Shown here one piece after another: positions 62,951-64,000 of a DNA stretch of 64,000 bases. Source of the stretch: Hydra vulgaris (taxonomy: Eukaryota; Cnidaria; Hydrozoa; Anthoathecata; Hydridae). The notes under the pieces were generated by a model. The model ran no database searches. It had not been told where the DNA came from and saw only the letters and a program-made list of their open reading frames with translations. A program made the position numbers and the translations under genes. The stretch is taken from assembly GCF_038396675.1 (NCBI RefSeq), contig NC_088920.1, forward strand, positions 72,766,001 through 72,830,000. The letters are read 5' to 3'. How positions within the stretch are numbered: position 1 is the first letter of the stretch; each line of letters starts with the position of its first letter.

Positions 62951-64000
62951 TTTCTAAACAGTACTTTAAATCACAAAAAATAAATTGTTTTATAATAAAA
63001 TTATAGAGTATTTAAAATGTCAGTCATTTTTATGTAAGAAAGAGAGAAAAGGTCATCAATAGAGACATTTTTAAATTGAAAAAAAAAAGTAGTTATTGGC
63101 AGGTCCGGACGGCATCAAAGCCTATATTGGATTAAAAGGAGAAGGGTTGAATTTTAGCCCTACGTATTTAGATTTTTACAGAAACATAATGAAATTACTT
63201 AAAATCACATTCAAGTGAGCTATTATTTCTTTGTCTAAAAAGTTACTTTTCCCTGCATTTTTAAGGTAAGAAACTTTATAAAATATTTTTCTTTTTACTC
63301 TGAAAGCTTGATTAATATTCTATTAATTGATTGGTGTACAATAGCTAAAACTGGTTTGTGATAAAAGTTAAAATTTATCGTATTTTTGCTAAAAGATTAT
63401 TTTTTTTTAATGGCAACATTGAACAGCTGCGGGGAAGCGTAAAGTGGTTTAACCTTTTTTTTTTTAAAGAAAATGAAAATGTGGTCCGTTTGCAACAATC
63501 TTGCCCTAATTTTTCATATCAGATTTTTACAAAAATGGAATTCATGCCGTTTTTTGATTATTTCCAATAACTGTGAAACGGAGATCTCCGTTAAATAAAC
63601 GGAGTATTATTTCGACGGATTGTATCCATTAGGGTAAAGTGTTCTGATTCCGGCCACATCTTTACAATTTCGTTTCTAAAAAAAAATGCCACATTTTTGC
63701 AATTTTTTTTTCTAAAAATATGTTAACAAATGGGTCTTCAAGACAATCATACACTGTTAGAAAGATACACCTTTCAGCACTCGGGTCTTAATTTTTTTTA
63801 ATAATAAAAACTGCGTAGACAAACAAAGATAAAAAAGGCAAAAGAATTCGACTAAATTACAGCAAATTTGACAAAATATCAGCCTGGCTTTGAATTTTTT
63901 TCGATTCTATTTCAAATCAAATAATGCAAATGCTCATATTATAAACGATAACAAAGTTAATTCTTAAATATATTAATTAATTCAAAATATTAAATAATTC
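62951..64000. other. Unassigned AT-rich DNA
   Basis: Includes an 'aggtccggacggcatc' patch (63101) and a palindromic 'acggagatctccgt' (63578-63591) followed by 'ggtaaagtgttctgattccggcc'. No gene recognised. Confidence 0.4.

Overview
The window is AT-rich, intron-bearing animal DNA crowded with transposable elements. CR1-type LINEs with A-tails, hAT, Tc1/mariner, pogo and RAG1/Transib-like transposase relics, tRNA-derived SINEs and long (TA)n tracts together suggest a cnidarian of the Hydra type. That assignment is inference from the repeat mix; no ribosomal or mitochondrial marker is present. There is no sign of bacterial genes, CRISPR arrays or a virus.

The one host gene I can reconstruct lies on the minus strand and spans about 30 kb (53258 down to 23359). 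Eight exons with GT-AG introns add up to 1473 coding bases, a 490-residue protein that stays in frame throughout. Exon 1 encodes a signal peptide, a divergent first half of a glutamate-receptor-type ligand-binding domain and membrane helix M1. Exons 2 and 3 encode a pore loop with the potassium-channel signature TTVGYGD, and helix M2. Exons 4 to 7 encode the second half of the ligand-binding domain, including a 19-base microexon. Exon 8 encodes helix M4 and a charged tail. The product is therefore predicted to be a potassium-selective, ligand-gated channel with ionotropic glutamate receptor architecture (compare bacterial GluR0 and rotifer AvGluR1). This is the most interesting content of the window.

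Layout. 1-5200: repeat modules, a RAG1/Transib-like transposase relic, microsatellites. 5900-7833: hAT relic. 8900-16450: a nest of LINEs, including an intact ORF1-like gene (12688-11444, minus) inserted in the endonuclease region of another LINE. 16970-19800: two abutting relic transposases, one a BED-finger hAT. 20380-21190: pogo-like relic. 23359-53276: the channel gene, whose large introns hold CR1 copies in both orientations, other LINE pieces, SINEs and foldbacks. 53300-59600: mostly non-coding, with LINE 3' ends, foldbacks and one possible exon. 60000-62700: three nested terminal-inverted-repeat elements, the innermost carrying an intact Tc1/mariner-type transposase. 62700-64000: SINE fragment and unassigned AT-rich DNA.

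Apart from the channel gene, the intact ORF1-like gene and the intact Tc1-type transposase, the coding-like stretches are broken transposon genes. All calls were made by eye; no database search or transcript data were available.
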